In this document: in pieces, positions 26,870 to 36,600 of the stretch
How positions within the stretch are numbered: the stretch's first letter is position 1
Layout of the letters: every line of letters starts with the position of its first letter
Assembly: GCA_965601455.1 (NCBI GenBank)
Contig: OZ271831.1
Coordinates: 62,001-126,000, forward strand
Length of the DNA: 64,000 bases
Direction of reading: 5' to 3'
From: JANQEU01 sp965601455
GTDB lineage: Bacteria > Bacteroidota > Bacteroidia > Cytophagales > Cyclobacteriaceae
The notes under the pieces: generated by a model
The model's database searches: none
Seen by the model: the letters and a program-made list of their open reading frames with translations, nothing else
What the model was told of the DNA's origin: nothing
Position numbers and translations under genes: made by a program

Positions 26870-28281
26870 ATCGATATTCTTCTTTTCGCGAAGTCCAATC
26901 GGATATCGCGAGCCAATCAACTACCTGCATTGATTTAGTTGAGTATTATCTGGATAGGATCAATGCTCAAAACCCTAAGATTAACGCCTTTTTGGAGGTC
27001 TTTGAAGATGAAGCCCGTCAACGTGCCGGTGAAATCGATCAGAAAATACAAGAAGGAAGGGCTGGCAAACTAGCCGGTTTTGTAATTGGGATCAAGGACC
27101 TTTTTTGCTATAAAGGTCATACGTTGACATGCAGTTCCAAAATTCTTGACGGATTTGAAAGTTTGATAACCGCTACATGCATTCAGCGATTATTGGACGA
27201 AGATGCCATCATTATTGGTCGTCAAAATTGTGATGAGTTTGCTATGGGATCATCAAATGAAAACTCGGCCTACGGTGACACACTAAATCCAATCGATACC
27301 AAACGTGTCCCTGGTGGTTCTTCAGGTGGTTCTGCAGCGGCGGTAGCAGCAGATATGTGCCTGGCATCTATTGGTTCAGATACTGGAGGGTCCATACGAC
27401 AACCTGCCGCTTTTTGTGGTATTATAGGGTTCAAACCCAACTACTCGCGTATATCCCGTTACGGTCTAACTGCTTATTCCAGTTCGTTCGATACAGTAGG
27501 CACCTTAACCCATTCCTTGGAGGACGCGGCCATATTGGTGGAAATCATGGCCGGTAAGGATGTTAATGACAGTACCTCCTCTTCGAAACTCCTGAATCCA
27601 GTCAATTGGGATGAAAAGTTAGATAATAGTAAAATCGCCTTAATTCAAAACTATCGAGGGGCACAGGGTGTAGACAAGCAAGTTGAGAAAGTCTTCGAAT
27701 CGACAGTAAAAAAATTGGAAGCTAAGGGACATCTCTTTGAAGAAATCGACTTTCCATATGTAGATTATTTGCTTCCGACCTACTACATACTAACCTCTGC
27801 TGAGGCTAGTACAAATTTGTCGAGGTATGACGGAGTAAGATATGGATTCCGGGCTCAGGACGCAGTCGAGCTTGAGGCCATGTACAAAAGATCCAGAACA
27901 CAGGGTTTTGGGGCAGAGGTCTTGCGAAGGATTTTGCTAGGTACTTTTGTATTGTCTGCCTCTTATCACGATGCCTTTTACACGAAGGCCCAGAAGACTC
28001 GTCAACTAATAAAAGACTTCACACTGAGAGTATTTGAGGACTACGATTTCATTATGATGCCTACTACACCTACTCCAGCATTCAAGATTGGAGAGAAAAC
28101 TAAGGATCCGGTAGAAATGTACCTCTCAGATCTTTTCACCGTGCAGGCTTCTATGGCAGGACTGCCGGCTGTCTCTATGCCAGTGAGCGGAGAAGATTTT
28201 CCAGTTGGAATGCAAGTCATAGGTCCTGAGTATCAGGAAAATAAACTGTTGAGATTTTCAAAAGAACTTGAGAGCATATAA
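26866..28281 (+). CDS. gatA: Aspartyl/glutamyl-tRNA amidotransferase subunit A
   Basis: 471 aa amidase of the GatCAB complex, which amidates Glu-tRNA-Gln and/or Asp-tRNA-Asn. Catalytic Ser-cisSer-Lys triad: Lys in GFVIGIKDLF, and the serines in GGSSGGSAAAVAADMCLASIGSDTGGSIRQPA. The start is TTG 26866 within the tatA stop; no ATG occurs before the conserved N-terminal helix. The partner gatC is in this window at 46670 on the other strand; gatB is elsewhere. Confidence 0.95.
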   Translation: MNRYSSFREVQSDIASQSTTCIDLVEYYLDRINAQNPKINAFLEVFEDEARQRAGEIDQKIQEGRAGKLAGFVIGIKDLFCYKGHTLTCSSKILDGFESLITATCIQRLLDEDAIIIGRQNCDEFAMGSSNENSAYGDTLNPIDTKRVPGGSSGGSAAAVAADMCLASIGSDTGGSIRQPAAFCGIIGFKPNYSRISRYGLTAYSSSFDTVGTLTHSLEDAAILVEIMAGKDVNDSTSSSKLLNPVNWDEKLDNSKIALIQNYRGAQGVDKQVEKVFESTVKKLEAKGHLFEEIDFPYVDYLLPTYYILTSAEASTNLSRYDGVRYGFRAQDAVELEAMYKRSRTQGFGAEVLRRILLGTFVLSASYHDAFYTKAQKTRQLIKDFTLRVFEDYDFIMMPTTPTPAFKIGEKTKDPVEMYLSDLFTVQASMAGLPAVSMPVSGEDFPVGMQVIGPEYQENKLLRFSKELESI

Positions 28282-28290
28282 TTTTCACTC

Positions 28291-29643
28291 ATGCAAAGGA
28301 TTCTCATTCTCTTAGCCGTATGCTCATTCTACCATATTGTAGAGGCGCAGGACGTAGTTGAATACGACTATATTCCGGATGCTACCTATGAAGAGATTAA
28401 CACTCGGTTGGCGGAATTACAAACAGAAATACCCTTGCATTACAATGAAAAGGTTAAGGGATTTATCGATTATTTCACTGTTAGAGATCGTGAGTATAGC
28501 CGAGGTATTCTGAACAGAAAAGATCAATATTTCCCTCTCTTTGAGAAGTATCTTGCCAAGTATAATATGCCGGATGAAATCAAGTATCTCAGTATTGTTG
28601 AATCTGGCCTAAAACCCAATGCAGTTTCCGTTGCAAGTGCGGTTGGATTATGGCAGTTCATATCTTCAACCGGCAAGATCTATGGATTAAAAAACAATTG
28701 GTATGTTGACGATCGCATGGATCCGGAGAAAGCTACGGACGCGGCGTGTAGACACCTACTCGACTTATACAGGATGTTTGATGATTGGGAGCTTGCACTG
28801 GCAGCATATAACTGCGGACCTGGAAATGTACGAAAAGCAATAAGGAGAAGTGGATACAAGGATGAGTTCTGGGAAATATACAGGTATCTTCCCCGGGAAA
28901 CGCGTTCTTACGTCCCTCAATTTGTGGCGATGATTTATACCCTTAACTATGCTGAGGAGCACAATCTATATGCGGATGATCCATTTATTTTACCGGAGTA
29001 TGATACTATCCTTGTTAGCCAGTATTTTCACCTGGAAACGTTCGCCAATCAACTGGATTTATGTGTGGATGACTTACTGTTACTCAACACAGATATTAAA
29101 AGAGGTGCTTTGCCTGAAGGTACTGTCAACCATGTGCTCAAAATTCCAGTCGATCTAAAGGAATACGTAGTGACAAACAGGTCGGCATTGTATGATACAG
29201 CAGGAAAAGTCGGGAAAGCCGAACTTGAATACCTGGCAAGAAACATGCCTGGAAGTACTTATGGGCGTACGAAGATGACTTACCGAGTTCGAAGCGGGGA
29301 TGTATTGGGGACCATAGCTCAAAGGCATAATGTAAGAATTTCGGATCTTAAAAAATGGAATAATCTATCATCAAATCTGATTAGGGTAGGTCAGCGATTA
29401 AATATTTGGGTGCTACCCGCATATTCAAGCAGTACTAAGGACCTATATGCTACTGCCAGAACATCGGTCACCTCCTATGAACAAGCTATAGGCAAGACAA
29501 CCAGGTACGAAGTAAAGCCAGGTGATACACTTTGGGAAATATCAAAGAGTACCAAAGTCAGTGTTGAAAAAATTAAGAAACTAAATAACCTCCGGACCAA
29601 TACCATTCATGCTGGGCAGCAATTGGTGATTGGTATTGACTGA
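28291..29643 (+). CDS. MltD-like lytic transglycosylase with LysM
   Basis: 450 aa. A signal peptide (ending VEAQ, residue 20) precedes an SLT domain at about 85-215 with catalytic Glu in YLSIVESGLKPNAVS, then GLWQFISSTGKIYGL and LALAAYNCGPGNVRKAI. Two LysM peptidoglycan-binding domains follow, near residues 330-373 (YRVRSGDVLGTIAQRHNV) and 405-450 (YEVKPGDTLWEISKSTKV). It cleaves glycan strands in the periplasm with formation of anhydro ends. It begins 9 bp after gatA and precedes the DUF4837 gene by 11 bp, so it is probably in one long transcript reaching to sprA. Confidence 0.94.
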   Translation: MQRILILLAVCSFYHIVEAQDVVEYDYIPDATYEEINTRLAELQTEIPLHYNEKVKGFIDYFTVRDREYSRGILNRKDQYFPLFEKYLAKYNMPDEIKYLSIVESGLKPNAVSVASAVGLWQFISSTGKIYGLKNNWYVDDRMDPEKATDAACRHLLDLYRMFDDWELALAAYNCGPGNVRKAIRRSGYKDEFWEIYRYLPRETRSYVPQFVAMIYTLNYAEEHNLYADDPFILPEYDTILVSQYFHLETFANQLDLCVDDLLLLNTDIKRGALPEGTVNHVLKIPVDLKEYVVTNRSALYDTAGKVGKAELEYLARNMPGSTYGRTKMTYRVRSGDVLGTIAQRHNVRISDLKKWNNLSSNLIRVGQRLNIWVLPAYSSSTKDLYATARTSVTSYEQAIGKTTRYEVKPGDTLWEISKSTKVSVEKIKKLNNLRTNTIHAGQQLVIGID

Positions 29644-29654
29644 CAGAGAATAAT

Positions 29655-30731
29655 ATGAAGAATTTCTTTTTACTCATCCTGGTATCGATTCTTTTCTTCA
29701 GTTGCAAAAAAGGCGAGAAGGGCGCATTGGAGAAGGAGTTCATGCCTACCGCGCGAGGTGATATTGGGGAGATTATCCTGGTGATGGATTCTACTCAATA
29801 TGCAGGAGGCCTGGGAGATAAGGTGAAAGAAGTCTTTCGAGAACCGATGAAAGGCCTTCCCCAGGATGAACCCATGTTTAAACTTGGAAAGGCTTCTCCC
29901 AAGAGACTGAATTCGATCCTCCGATCTGCTACCAATATGATTTTTGTGATGACTCTTGATAGCAAGACCTCGGAAAGCAATGTAATGCGAGGGTTTTTTA
30001 CCGATCAATCGTTGAAGACCATCCAGCGAGACACGTCGATTTTCATGAGCGTTAGAAGAGACGAATATGCGAGAGGTCAGATTGTTCTCTATCTCTATTC
30101 CACCGAAGAAGAAATTCTCATTTCCAAACTAGAGAAAAACAAAGATCGGCTGCAGGAGTTGTTCGAATCAGTAGAGCGAGATCGGCTAAGGAAAAGACTT
30201 TTTACTGAAAGAGAAAATCAGACGGAAGCTGTGATAGAAGAAGACCATCCCTTTTCAATTCAGATTCCATATGGTTGGGATTTAGCCAAGAATAGTAAAA
30301 ACTTCGTATGGTTACGATTTCTGGAGGCAGATAAGGAAAAAAACGTATTCGTTTACTACGAACCTTATCGCGATGTTGAGGTCTTTAATGACGTCACCCG
30401 ATTGAGAGACCGTATTACAGAAAATAACCTTAGAGATTCCCAAAAGCCTTCAATCTTTATTACTAGGCAGGAAAGGGCTGACATAAGGGCAGTCCATACG
30501 CAGACTGTAAATTTTAACGGCCGTTACGCAATAAAGGCCCGCGGATTATGGAAAATCAGTGATAACTCAGGAGGTGGTCCCTATGTTAGTTATACCTTGG
30601 TTGATGAGGAACAACAGATGATCTACTACATTGAAGGATACGTGTATTCACCAGGGACTGATAAGAAAAACTTCATCAGGGAATTAGATACGATTCTCTC
30701 TACCTTTACCACCGAAGAAAAATCTTCCTAA
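29655..30731 (+). CDS. DUF4837 lipoprotein
   Basis: 358 aa. The lipoprotein signal is LILVSILFFSC with Cys at residue 17. The mature protein has the DUF4837 features MPTARGDIGEIILVMDS near the N-terminus, FFTDQSLKTIQRD and, in the second half, FVWLRFLEADKEKNVFVYYEPY. The function of this Bacteroidota family is unknown. It lies between the transglycosylase and maeB with 6-11 bp gaps, so cotranscription is likely; an envelope role is only suggested by the lipid anchor. Confidence 0.88.
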   Translation: MKNFFLLILVSILFFSCKKGEKGALEKEFMPTARGDIGEIILVMDSTQYAGGLGDKVKEVFREPMKGLPQDEPMFKLGKASPKRLNSILRSATNMIFVMTLDSKTSESNVMRGFFTDQSLKTIQRDTSIFMSVRRDEYARGQIVLYLYSTEEEILISKLEKNKDRLQELFESVERDRLRKRLFTERENQTEAVIEEDHPFSIQIPYGWDLAKNSKNFVWLRFLEADKEKNVFVYYEPYRDVEVFNDVTRLRDRITENNLRDSQKPSIFITRQERADIRAVHTQTVNFNGRYAIKARGLWKISDNSGGGPYVSYTLVDEEQQMIYYIEGYVYSPGTDKKNFIRELDTILSTFTTEEKSS

Positions 30732-30737
30732 CATTAC

Positions 30738-33020
30738 ATGGCGGCGAAAATCCGAAAGAAAGAGGCCCTGGATTTCCATGAATCCAGTCCCCAGGGTAAA
30801 ATTGAAGTTAGACCCACCAAACCTCTCAGTACACAACATGATCTTGCCCTGGCCTACTCCCCCGGTGTTGCTGAACCTTGCCTGGAAATAGCGGAAAACA
30901 GGCAGGACGTCTATCGATACACCGCAAAAGGAAATCTTGTTGGGGTTATTTCAAACGGTACGGCGGTTCTGGGCCTGGGTAATATTGGTCCGGAGGCTTC
31001 CAAACCTGTGATGGAGGGCAAGGGAGTGTTATTCAAAAAATTTGCGGGAATTGACGTTTTCGATATCGAAGTGGACGAGAATGATCCAGATAGGTTTATA
31101 GAAATCGTAAAATCTCTTGAACCCACTTTTGGTGGAATTAACCTGGAAGACATCAAGGCACCGGAGAGCTTCAAAATCGAGCAGGAATTACGTGATAAGA
31201 TGTCAATTCCTGTGATGCACGATGATCAACATGGTACTGCCATCATTTCAAGTGCTGCTCTCATCAACGCCCTTGAGGTAAATGGGAAGAAGATTGAAGA
31301 AATAAAAATTGTTGTCAGTGGAGCAGGAGGAGCGGCATGCGCATGTACTGATTTGTATATTTCACTAGGTGCTCGTAAGGAGAATATTCTGATGGCAGAT
31401 TCCAAAGGAATAATCAGAGCAGACCGTGAGCGGTTGGATCCGGTGAAGGCAAACTACGCTACTGATCTTAAGATTGACACGTTAGAAGATGCCTTAAAGG
31501 GTGCGGATATGTTCCTTGGATTGTCGGTAGCAGATATCATGACCCCTGATATGCTCAAGTCAATGGCAAAAAATCCTATCGTTTTTGCTCTGGCGAACCC
31601 AAACCCGGAGATAGCCTATCCACTTGCGATGAAAACGCGAGATGATGTTATCATGGCCACCGGGCGTTCGGATCATCCCAATCAGGTCAATAACGTATTG
31701 GGATTCCCATATATCTTCCGTGGTGCACTGGATGTGAGATCAAGAGCAATCAATGAGGAAATGAAACTGGCAGCTGTTCGAGCAATTGCAAAACTGGCAA
31801 AAGAACCTGTCCCGGAAATGGTTCTTAAGGCTTATGGCTCAGAATCAATGAAATTCGGTAGTAGCTATCTGATTCCCAAACCGATTGATCCTCGTCTAAT
31901 CACGACAATCTCTCCTGCTGTGGCAAAAGCTGCTATGGATACCAAAGTATCAAGGATTGAGATAAAGGATTGGGAAGCCTATAATCTTGAATTGGAAAGA
32001 AGAATAGGCATAGACCATCGTTTGATTTCTCGTATTGTCTCAAGAGCCCGTCGCGATCCAAAAAAACTGTTGTTTGCTGAGGCAGATGATCTGACTATTC
32101 TTAAGGCCGCCCAAATGACTATTGACGAAAATGTGGCTGAACCTATTCTTCTTGGTAATAAAGAGAAGATCCGAAAGATTGCCGAGAAAGCAGAACTTCA
32201 TGACATATTGGACTGTCAGATTATTAACCCAGACAACGATCGAGCAAAAAGGGTGGAATTCGCCGGGGAATACTTCAAGCTCAGACAGAGAAAAGGGATT
32301 ACTAAACACCTTGCGAAAAAAGCAATGAGTAGTCGCAATTTCTTCGGCTCGATGATGGTCAGGTTAGGTGAAGCTGATGCATTACTGTCAGGACTTTCAA
32401 GCGATTACCCAAGAACTATTCTTCCCGCACTTCAAATCATAGGAGTAGAAGAAGGCGTCAACCGGGTGGCGGGTATGTATATTATCAGTAATTCAAGTGG
32501 CAACTACTTTTTTGCCGATACCACGGTGAATAGGGAACCAACAGCTGAGGAGCTAGTGGACATCATAGGTCTTACTGCAAGAGCTGTTCGTTTTTTCGAT
32601 GCTGAGCCGCGAATGGCTGGGTTGTCATATTCCAATTTTGGTTCTGCCGGAGGCCGAATTCCAAACAAGATGGCGGAGGCGGTGGCCAAAGCCAAGCAGA
32701 AATGGCCAGACTTGGTAATTGATGGAGATATCCAGGCGAATGTTGCGCTCAACAAGAAATTGCTGAAAGAGAACTACCCATTTAGTGACCTAGCTGGCAC
32801 CTCCGCTAACACATTGATCTTTCCTAATCTCGAATCTGGGAATATTGCCTATAAATTGATGATTGAGATAGGAGCCGCTGAAGGTATTGGGCCTGTACTC
32901 ATGGGCATGAAGAAACCTGTTCATGTTTTACAAGTTGGTAGTTCAGTTAGAGAGGTATTCAATATGGCAGCGATTTCGGTAGTAGATGCACAAATTTCTA
33001 ACCAAAAAGGAAAGAAATGA
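30738..33020 (+). CDS. maeB: NADP-dependent malic enzyme, MaeB type
   Basis: 760 aa, the size of the hybrid form. The N-terminal malic-enzyme part (about 1-430) shows AYSPGVAEPC, GTAVLGLGNIGPEASKPVMEGK, the metal/substrate region HDDQHGTAIISSAAL and the NAD(P)-binding GAGGAACACTDLY. The C-terminal part (about 430-760) is a phosphotransacetylase-like domain, usually regulatory and acetyl-CoA-responsive in MaeB. It converts malate to pyruvate with NADPH formation and CO2 release. The stop overlaps the ruvA start (ATGA). Confidence 0.95.
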   Translation: MAAKIRKKEALDFHESSPQGKIEVRPTKPLSTQHDLALAYSPGVAEPCLEIAENRQDVYRYTAKGNLVGVISNGTAVLGLGNIGPEASKPVMEGKGVLFKKFAGIDVFDIEVDENDPDRFIEIVKSLEPTFGGINLEDIKAPESFKIEQELRDKMSIPVMHDDQHGTAIISSAALINALEVNGKKIEEIKIVVSGAGGAACACTDLYISLGARKENILMADSKGIIRADRERLDPVKANYATDLKIDTLEDALKGADMFLGLSVADIMTPDMLKSMAKNPIVFALANPNPEIAYPLAMKTRDDVIMATGRSDHPNQVNNVLGFPYIFRGALDVRSRAINEEMKLAAVRAIAKLAKEPVPEMVLKAYGSESMKFGSSYLIPKPIDPRLITTISPAVAKAAMDTKVSRIEIKDWEAYNLELERRIGIDHRLISRIVSRARRDPKKLLFAEADDLTILKAAQMTIDENVAEPILLGNKEKIRKIAEKAELHDILDCQIINPDNDRAKRVEFAGEYFKLRQRKGITKHLAKKAMSSRNFFGSMMVRLGEADALLSGLSSDYPRTILPALQIIGVEEGVNRVAGMYIISNSSGNYFFADTTVNREPTAEELVDIIGLTARAVRFFDAEPRMAGLSYSNFGSAGGRIPNKMAEAVAKAKQKWPDLVIDGDIQANVALNKKLLKENYPFSDLAGTSANTLIFPNLESGNIAYKLMIEIGAAEGIGPVLMGMKKPVHVLQVGSSVREVFNMAAISVVDAQISNQKGKK

Positions 33021-33607
33021 TTTCATTCGTAGAAGGAGTTATTGATACCAAGGATCCAACCCATGTGATCATCAATGTCGGAGGTATAGGTTATGAGATA
33101 AAAATCTCACTCAATACCTACAGTCAAATCAAAGAGCTTAATGAAGTCCGTCTAAATACACATTTTCATGTCAAGGAAGATGCACAGACTCTATATGGGT
33201 TTTTTGAGATTTCTGAAAGACGACGATTTCAAGACTTGATCTCCATAAGCGGGGTGGGCCCAAGTACAGCATTAATGGTGCTTTCTTCATTAAGTCCTAG
33301 CGAACTTCAGGCAGCCATTGCACATGAAGATGTTCGAACAATCCAGGGGGTAAAAGGTATAGGCGGTAAGACGGCGCAAAGGATAGTCCTCGAGTTGAAA
33401 GATAAGATGAAAAAAGAGGGATTACTGGATAAAATACCCGATTTTGCACCCCAAACCAACAATACTTTGCTAACTGAAGCGTTATCCGCTCTGACAACCT
33501 TAGGGATCAGTAAACCTGCAGCCGAAAAAACTCTTAAGGCTATACTTAAAGAAGAGGGAGATTTGAAGCTGGAGGAACTGATCAAGTTAGCACTAAAGAG
33601 AGCCTAG
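33017..33607 (+). CDS. ruvA: Holliday junction helicase subunit RuvA
   Basis: 196 aa, usual size. N-terminal OB-fold (residues 1-65: MISFVEGVIDTKDPTHVIINVGGIGYEI is the family start), two helix-hairpin-helix motifs (ISGVGPSTALMVLSSL and VKGIGGKTAQRIVLELKDK) and a C-terminal three-helix domain that contacts RuvB (EALSALTTLGISKPAAEKTL). It binds four-way junctions during recombination. It sits between maeB (4-bp overlap) and sprA (14-bp gap). Confidence 0.95.
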   Translation: MISFVEGVIDTKDPTHVIINVGGIGYEIKISLNTYSQIKELNEVRLNTHFHVKEDAQTLYGFFEISERRRFQDLISISGVGPSTALMVLSSLSPSELQAAIAHEDVRTIQGVKGIGGKTAQRIVLELKDKMKKEGLLDKIPDFAPQTNNTLLTEALSALTTLGISKPAAEKTLKAILKEEGDLKLEELIKLALKRA

Positions 33608-33621
33608 AAGAATACATTTTC

Positions 33622-36600
33622 TTGAAGGATTGGACCAACATACGCAGCCTTGGTGTGCTCGGGCTATTGCTCGGCATATGTCCAATTGAATCCTTTGGAG
33701 ACCTATATCAGCAAGTCCCGAAGGATACAACAATCACTAAACAGGATAGCGTTTATACACCAAGTAAAACCCCCACATACGAACCGGATTATCGATTTGG
33801 AGATCCGTTTTCAAGTCAAAGTCTACAGTCTTCATCTTCCTTACTACTTAAGGATCCGTCGGAACTGGATGTTGAGGTAGAATTCGATTCTACTGTGAAT
33901 TATTCCATTTATGAAAAGATAGGGAGTACCAACTTCAGACCGGCTACTTCAATGTCCTTCGAGGAGTTTGACAGATTCAATGATCAACAGATTGTAAATG
34001 ATTATTGGAGGGAGCAATCTGCAGGACTGGACGGAGAAAGCGCGGTGAGTGGCAGACGACTTTTGCCTCGCTTATATGTCAGTCCCGTATTTGATCGAAT
34101 TTTTGGTGGTTCTTATGTCGACATTCAACCTACAGGTTTCGTAAATCTTGATTTTGGTGGGTTAATTCAGAATATCGATAATCCTCAAGTGCCCGAGCGC
34201 CAAAGAAGAAATGGTGGGTTTAATTTCAATATGCAAATAAGCTCCAATGTTGTAGGTAAAATAGGCGAGAAGCTGGCTGTCACGTTTAACTACGACAACA
34301 ATAACACCTTTGATTTCCAAAACGATTTAAAGGTTGAATACACAGGTTTTGAAGAAGACATAATTAAGAAAATTGAAATAGGCAATGTGAGTATGCCGGT
34401 TTCAAATAGCCTAATGAGTGGTGCTCAATCACTTTTTGGAATCAAAACGCAATTGCAGTTCGGGCGTTTGTATGTGACAGGTATTGCCTCCAGTCAACGT
34501 GGAAGAAATGAAGTGATCAATATACAAAACGGGGTGGATGAAAGGCAATTTGAGATTAGAGCATCCATGTACGACGAGAATCGTCACTTCTTTTTGGGTC
34601 ACTTTTTCCGTGAGAACTATGAAGCCTGGCTATCAGGATTACCTCAGATTATCTCTGGAGTAAACATCACCAGGGTGGAGGTCTACAGTATCAATAGGAA
34701 CAACAACACCGCAACAACCCGCAATTTTCTGGCCCTTATGGATCTCGGAGAAGGTCAAAGAATATCAAATGATCAAATATCATCTCAGGGAATAATCCCC
34801 ACCAGTAACAATGCGAACAACCTCTTTAACAGTATACAAGGGGACGAGGCCTTCAGAGATCCCGAAGGTGTAAATCAACTATTGGAAGATCGCTTCGGAA
34901 TGGTCGAATCACGGGACTACGTTAAGGTCACTACAGCCCGGAAACTAGACTTGTCTGAATATCGATTTGACGAAAGACTTGGATATGTTACGCTACTTCG
35001 GAGACTTCAAAACGATGAAGTCCTTGCTGTTTCTTATGAGTATACCTACAATGGACAAGTGTATAAGGTTGGGGAATTAACTGAAGACTACCAGGGACTT
35101 CCTGATAATCGCATGATCTATCTGAAAATGTTGCGTCCGAACCAGATCAACATTAATGAGCCCACCTGGGATCTCATGATGAAAAACATCTACAATTTGA
35201 GTAGCGGGCAAATCAACAGAGAAGGGTTCACATTAAGAGTTCATTATAGGGACGACCGAACAGGTATCGATAACCCGTCGCTTCATGAGGGAAGGTTAAC
35301 AAAGGATATTCCTCTCTTACAATTATTGGGACTGGATCAGTTGAATTTGAATAATGACAGACAACGAGATGGAAACTTTGACTTCATTGAAGGAGTGACG
35401 ATTGATACCAGGAATGGTAACATAATATTTCCTGTGCTTGAACCTTTTGGAAAGACTTTGCGAGAATCATTCGATCCGGGTGAAACGGCTTTGATAGATA
35501 AGTATGCCTATGATACCCTGTATCGAACAACAAGGATAGATGCCGAGCAAGTTGCTTCTAAAAACAAATTTTTTATTCTTGGCAAGGTTAGTGGCGGCTC
35601 CACCTCAGACATTGTTTTACCTGGTATCAACATAGCTCCGGGATCAGTTGTAGTGCTTGCCGGTAATACACCATTAACTGAAGGCATCGACTATGCAGTT
35701 GATTACAATTTGGGCCGTGTTCGGCTACTCAATCAGGGGGTCCTCAATTCTGGTAAAAACATTCAAATTTCCTACGAGAAAGCGGACTTATTCAATTTTC
35801 AAACCCGATGGCTCACGGGTGTTCAGTTTGATTACGTACTAAACGAAAAATTCAATGTTGGTGCCACTTTACTAACTCTGAATGAACGACCAGGAGGCTT
35901 AACTCGATTCAGCATTGGTGACGAACCAACAAAAAATACAAAGTACGGTGTGAACGTAAATTACCAGGAGGATTTGCCGTTCATGACTAAGTTTCTGGAT
36001 GCATTACCATTGATCAATACGAAGGAGATGTCTAGTATGACATTGACTGCCGAATTTGCTCAAATGAGACCAGGGACGTCTAATATTGTACAAGGCGAAG
36101 GAACCTCCTACATCGATGACTTTGAGAATGCAATCACGCCCATTGGATTAGGAGGATGGGCAAATTGGCGACTGGCATCAACACCTACAACTCAGGCTGA
36201 GTCTTTTGATCAGAGATCCACATCCGGTCCACTTGGCGTGAACGACCGTAGAGCAAAATTAGCCTGGTATACGATAGATAATACGGTTTTTTATCAAGCT
36301 CAAGGTAACAGGAGACCAGATAATATCTCGGAAGATGATCTGTTAAATCATTATATCAAGCCCATTTATCCGCAAGACATTTTTCAACAGCAGGATCGTA
36401 CTTTGGTTCAAATCAATGAGCCAACATTGGATCTCGCATATTTCCCACGGGAAAGAGGTCAGTACAATTATAATACTCAACTAGATGGTACAGGTCGTTT
36501 AACAAACCCAAGGAACAACTGGGCGGGGATCACGAAAGCAATTACCAATGAAGTGGATTTTGACAAGACCAATGTCGAATATCTTGAATTTTGGTTGATG